Assembly: GCA_018268545.1 (NCBI GenBank)
Contig: JAFDWI010000110.1
Location: 1 to 7,950, forward strand
Origin: Actinomycetota bacterium
GTDB taxonomy: Bacteria > Actinomycetota > Acidimicrobiia > Acidimicrobiales > Iamiaceae
Direction: 5' to 3'
DNA length: 7,950 bases
The notes under the pieces are model-generated. The model did no database searches. It saw only the letters and a program-made list of their open reading frames with translations, and was not told the origin of the DNA. Below, piece after piece: positions 5,749 through 7,950 of this stretch. Position numbers and translations under genes: made by a program. The stretch's first letter is position 1, and the number at the start of each line of letters is the position of its first letter.

Positions 5749-7032
5749 TCAGCCGTCGACGTCGAGCCGGAGAAGGTCGTCCAATGTCTCACGACGGACG
5801 ACCTCGCGGGCGACCCCACCGGAGACGAACACCACCGCCGGGCGAGGCACCTTGTTGTAGTTCGACGCCATCGAGTGCCCGTACGCGCCGGTGACCGGCG
5901 TGACGAGCAGATCGCCGACGGCGACGTCCTCGGGTAGCTGCGCGTCGGGGACGATGACGTCACCCGACTCGCAGTGCTTGCCCACGATCCGGACCGTCCG
6001 TGGTCGCGGCGCCAAGACCTCCCGTGCGAGGAACGCCTCGTAGCCGCTGCCGTAGAGCACGGGGCGCGGGTTGTCGGACATCCCACCGTCGACCGACACG
6101 TACGTGCGCAGACCGGGCAGCTCCTTGATCGTCCCGACCCGGTACAGCGTGACCGCCGCCGCCGCGGCGATCGACCGCCCCGGTTCGGCGGTGATGTGCG
6201 CGCCGAGCCCGGACGCTGTCGCCGCGGCGTGCACGGCATCGGCCCATTCGGTGATCGTCGGGGCGTGTTCGTCGGCGACATAGGCCACGCCGATCCCCCC
6301 GCCGATCGACAGTTCGTGGAGTCCGACCGAAGCGAAGAAGTCGGCGATCGTGCTCACCGCGTCACGGAAGAAATCGGCGACGAACACCTGTGAGCCGATG
6401 TGGACGTGGATGCCGATGAGATCCATCGCCGGTGACGCCGCAGCCATCCCGACCGCCCGCTCGGCGAGCCCGGTCGACAACGTGAAACCGAACTTCGAAT
6501 CGTTCTGCCCGGTTCGCACGTACTCGTGCGTGTGCGCCTCGATCCCCGGGGTCACCCGGAGCAGCACCGCGGGAGGTGCCGAGCCCAGCATCGGCACGAG
6601 TCGTTCGATCCGGTCGATCTCGTCGAAGGAATCGACGACGATCCGGCCCACACCGGCGGTCAGCGCCCGCGTCAACTCGTCGTCGGACTTGTTGTTGCCG
6701 TGCAGCGTGATGCGTTCGGGGGGAACGCCGGCGGCGAGCGCCACGTGCAACTCACCGCCGGTGGACACATCCACCGACATGCCTTCTTCGACGACCAGAC
6801 GCGCCATCGCAAGGCACCAGAACGCCTTCGACGCGTACGACACGCCCGGGCCGAACGCCGCGACCGCTTCGGCACATCGGGCGCGCAAGTGTGCCTCGTC
6901 GTAGACGAACAACGGCGTGCCGAACCGTTCGGCGAGCTCGGCGACCGGTAGGCCACCGATCTCCAACCCACCCGACTCGTCGACCTTCGCCGAGTCAGGC
7001 AGCAATCGAAGCTCGACGGGCGCGGCGCTCAC
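5749..7032 (-). CDS. lysA: Diaminopimelate decarboxylase
   Basis: A fold-type III PLP enzyme of 427 residues that decarboxylates meso-2,6-diaminopimelate to L-lysine, the final lysine step. The PLP lysine is K69 in 'YASKAF' (66-71). 'GIHVHIGSQ' is at 207-215. The glycine-rich phosphate loop GGGIG is at 244-248, and 'EPGRS' at 283-287. The substrate-binding 'CESGD' at 354-358 carries the cross-subunit active-site Cys (C354). 'GAYGHSMASNYN' is at 382-393. The frame stays open upstream to about 7236, but that part is out-of-frame argS sequence. The GTG at 7032-7030 overlaps the argS stop in a GTGA quartet and gives the normal family length and N-terminus, so it is the likely start. The argS-lysA pairing is a known actinobacterial arrangement. 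Confidence 0.97.
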   Translation of the reverse strand: MSAAPVELRLLPDSAKVDESGGLEIGGLPVAELAERFGTPLFVYDEAHLRARCAEAVAAFGPGVSYASKAFWCLAMARLVVEEGMSVDVSTGGELHVALAAGVPPERITLHGNNKSDDELTRALTAGVGRIVVDSFDEIDRIERLVPMLGSAPPAVLLRVTPGIEAHTHEYVRTGQNDSKFGFTLSTGLAERAVGMAAASPAMDLIGIHVHIGSQVFVADFFRDAVSTIADFFASVGLHELSIGGGIGVAYVADEHAPTITEWADAVHAAATASGLGAHITAEPGRSIAAAAAVTLYRVGTIKELPGLRTYVSVDGGMSDNPRPVLYGSGYEAFLAREVLAPRPRTVRIVGKHCESGDVIVPDAQLPEDVAVGDLLVTPVTGAYGHSMASNYNKVPRPAVVFVSGGVAREVVRRETLDDLLRLDVDG

Positions 7033-7950
7033 ATCGACTCCGGCGCCGACACACCCAGCAGGTCCAGACCGATCTTGAAACCGACCTGCGCTGCTTCGAC
7101 CAGCCACAGCCTCGCCTGGGTCAACGCCGCCGGCACGTCGTCGCCCAGCACATAGCAGTCGTGGTAGAAGCCGTGGAACCGATCGGCCAACTCGCGCACC
7201 CAGGTGGCGACCTTGTGGGGGGCACGCTCGTCGCACGCGAGTGCGACCAACTCGGGGAGTTCTTCGAGTGACCGCAGCAACTCCAGCTCACGATCGTGCA
7301 CCAGCAGCGACAGATCGACCTGGTCGAGCGGGAGGCGCGTCACACCGCGTTCGGCGGCCACCCGTCCGATCGAAGCGATCCGGGTGTGGGCGTACTGCAC
7401 GTAGTACACCGGCGATTCACGGCTCGTGCTGCGGACCTTGTCCAGGTCGATCGTGATGGGTTGGTCGATCGAGGTGAGCAGCGACAACAACCGCGTCGCG
7501 TCGGGGCCGAGGTCCGCGACGAGATCGTCGAGGTCGACGACGTTGCCGGCCCGCTTGGACATGCGTCCACTCGTGAGCGAGATCATCTGGCCGAGCCGCA
7601 CCTCGAGGCGCCCGGGGTCGATGCCCAACGCCGTGACCCCCGCCTCGAGGCTGGCGACCTGGCCGTGGTGATCGGCACCCCACACGTTGATCACCCGGTC
7701 GAAGTTCCGGACCATGAACTTGTTGCGGTGATACGCGATGTCGCCGGCCAGGTACGTGTAGTCACCGTTGGCCTTGCGTAACACGCGGCGTTCGCGGGGG
7801 TCACCGAACGACTTCGACTCGAACCACAACGCCCCGTCCTCTTCGGTGACGACGCCCTCGGCCCGCAGCTCCTCGACGGCCTCGGCAACCGCGGAACTCT
7901 CCTCGATCGAGGCCTGGCTGAACCACTCGTCGTAGTGGATGTTGACCGAC
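7029..7950 (-). CDS. argS: Arginyl-tRNA synthetase, C-terminal part (5' end beyond right edge)
   Basis: 306 residues are in the window, roughly the C-terminal half of a class I synthetase usually about 550-590 residues long. It charges tRNA-Arg with arginine using ATP. Fragment residues 6-10 ('YDEWF') and 40-44 ('ALWFE') match the catalytic domain. 'INVWGADHHG' is at 87-96, and the KMSKS-type loop 'GRMSKRAGN' at 128-136. 'SPVYYVQYAHTRI' at 179-191 opens the helical DALR anticodon-binding domain, which ends in the typical 'LLGVSAPESM'. The N-terminal tRNA-binding domain and HIGH motif lie outside the window. The segment before the KMSK loop ('SLTSGRMSK') is a few residues shorter than the 'NLxRDGxPVxMSK' form I recall from many ArgS proteins. 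It overlaps lysA by 4 nt, and no frameshift is seen. Confidence 0.96.
   Translation of the reverse strand, partial: SVNIHYDEWFSQASIEESSAVAEAVEELRAEGVVTEEDGALWFESKSFGDPRERRVLRKANGDYTYLAGDIAYHRNKFMVRNFDRVINVWGADHHGQVASLEAGVTALGIDPGRLEVRLGQMISLTSGRMSKRAGNVVDLDDLVADLGPDATRLLSLLTSIDQPITIDLDKVRSTSRESPVYYVQYAHTRIASIGRVAAERGVTRLPLDQVDLSLLVHDRELELLRSLEELPELVALACDERAPHKVATWVRELADRFHGFYHDCYVLGDDVPAALTQARLWLVEAAQVGFKIGLDLLGVSAPESM

Larger units (their letters stand above)
3000..7950 (-). other. argS-lysA-hom-thrC operon (aspartate-family amino-acid cluster)
   Basis: All four genes are read leftward. Junctions are a 4-nt overlap (argS/lysA), a 57-nt gap (lysA/hom) and an 8-nt overlap (hom/thrC). No internal terminator or convincing internal promoter is seen; the only gap, 5692-5748, holds an AGGTGGGAG-rich ribosome-site region for hom. 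The promoter must lie upstream of argS, outside the window. The grouping joins lysine and threonine end-steps with arginine charging, as in several actinobacteria. Polycistronic transcription is inferred from spacing. Confidence 0.8.

Noticed and set aside
7033..7236. An N-terminal extension of lysA
   Set aside because: The frame is open, but it is argS sequence read out of frame. The GTG at 7032 gives the normal DapDC length and a GTGA overlap.

Overview
The window comes from a high-GC bacterium, with strong G/C at third codon positions, frequent GTG starts and four-base GTGA gene overlaps. Together with the argS-lysA-hom-thrC gene order, this points to an actinobacterium. An Acidimicrobiia-type genome is my best guess, but it rests on general resemblance, not on a search.

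The right two thirds (3000-7950) is a leftward-transcribed amino-acid biosynthesis cluster. The order is argS (arginyl-tRNA synthetase, 5' end outside the window), lysA (diaminopimelate decarboxylase), hom (homoserine dehydrogenase) and thrC (threonine synthase). Junctions are tight: argS/lysA overlap by 4 nt, lysA and hom are separated by 57 nt, and hom/thrC overlap by 8 nt, so one polycistronic unit is likely. LysA makes lysine, Hom takes aspartate semialdehyde to homoserine, and ThrC closes the threonine branch. thrB (homoserine kinase), often the next gene in actinobacteria, is not in the window.

Just after thrC lies a palindrome-rich intergenic element (2882-3018). It holds three copies of one motif: a perfect 20-bp-stem hairpin and a third copy that overlaps the end of thrC. 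That third copy encodes the last five residues of ThrC. Its only two differences from the other copies over 26 bp fall inside the thrC stop codon and convert CAA to TGA. This is the most unusual feature of the window.

Next, still leftward, is an adenylate-forming acyl-CoA synthetase (1253-2791) with its own GTG start, a clear GGAGG ribosome site and an operator-like palindrome upstream. It converges on a two-gene rightward toxin-antitoxin module (252-1186): a ribbon-helix-helix ParD-like antitoxin overlapping a zeta-type P-loop kinase toxin by 4 nt. Two hairpins lie in the 66-bp gap between the convergent genes and probably end transcription from both sides.

At the left edge, 1-68 on the minus strand looks like the first 22 codons of a SAM-dependent methyltransferase, diverging from the toxin-antitoxin operon. 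The 69-251 stretch between them holds only tentative promoter elements. I saw no rRNA or tRNA genes, CRISPR arrays, transposases or riboswitches.
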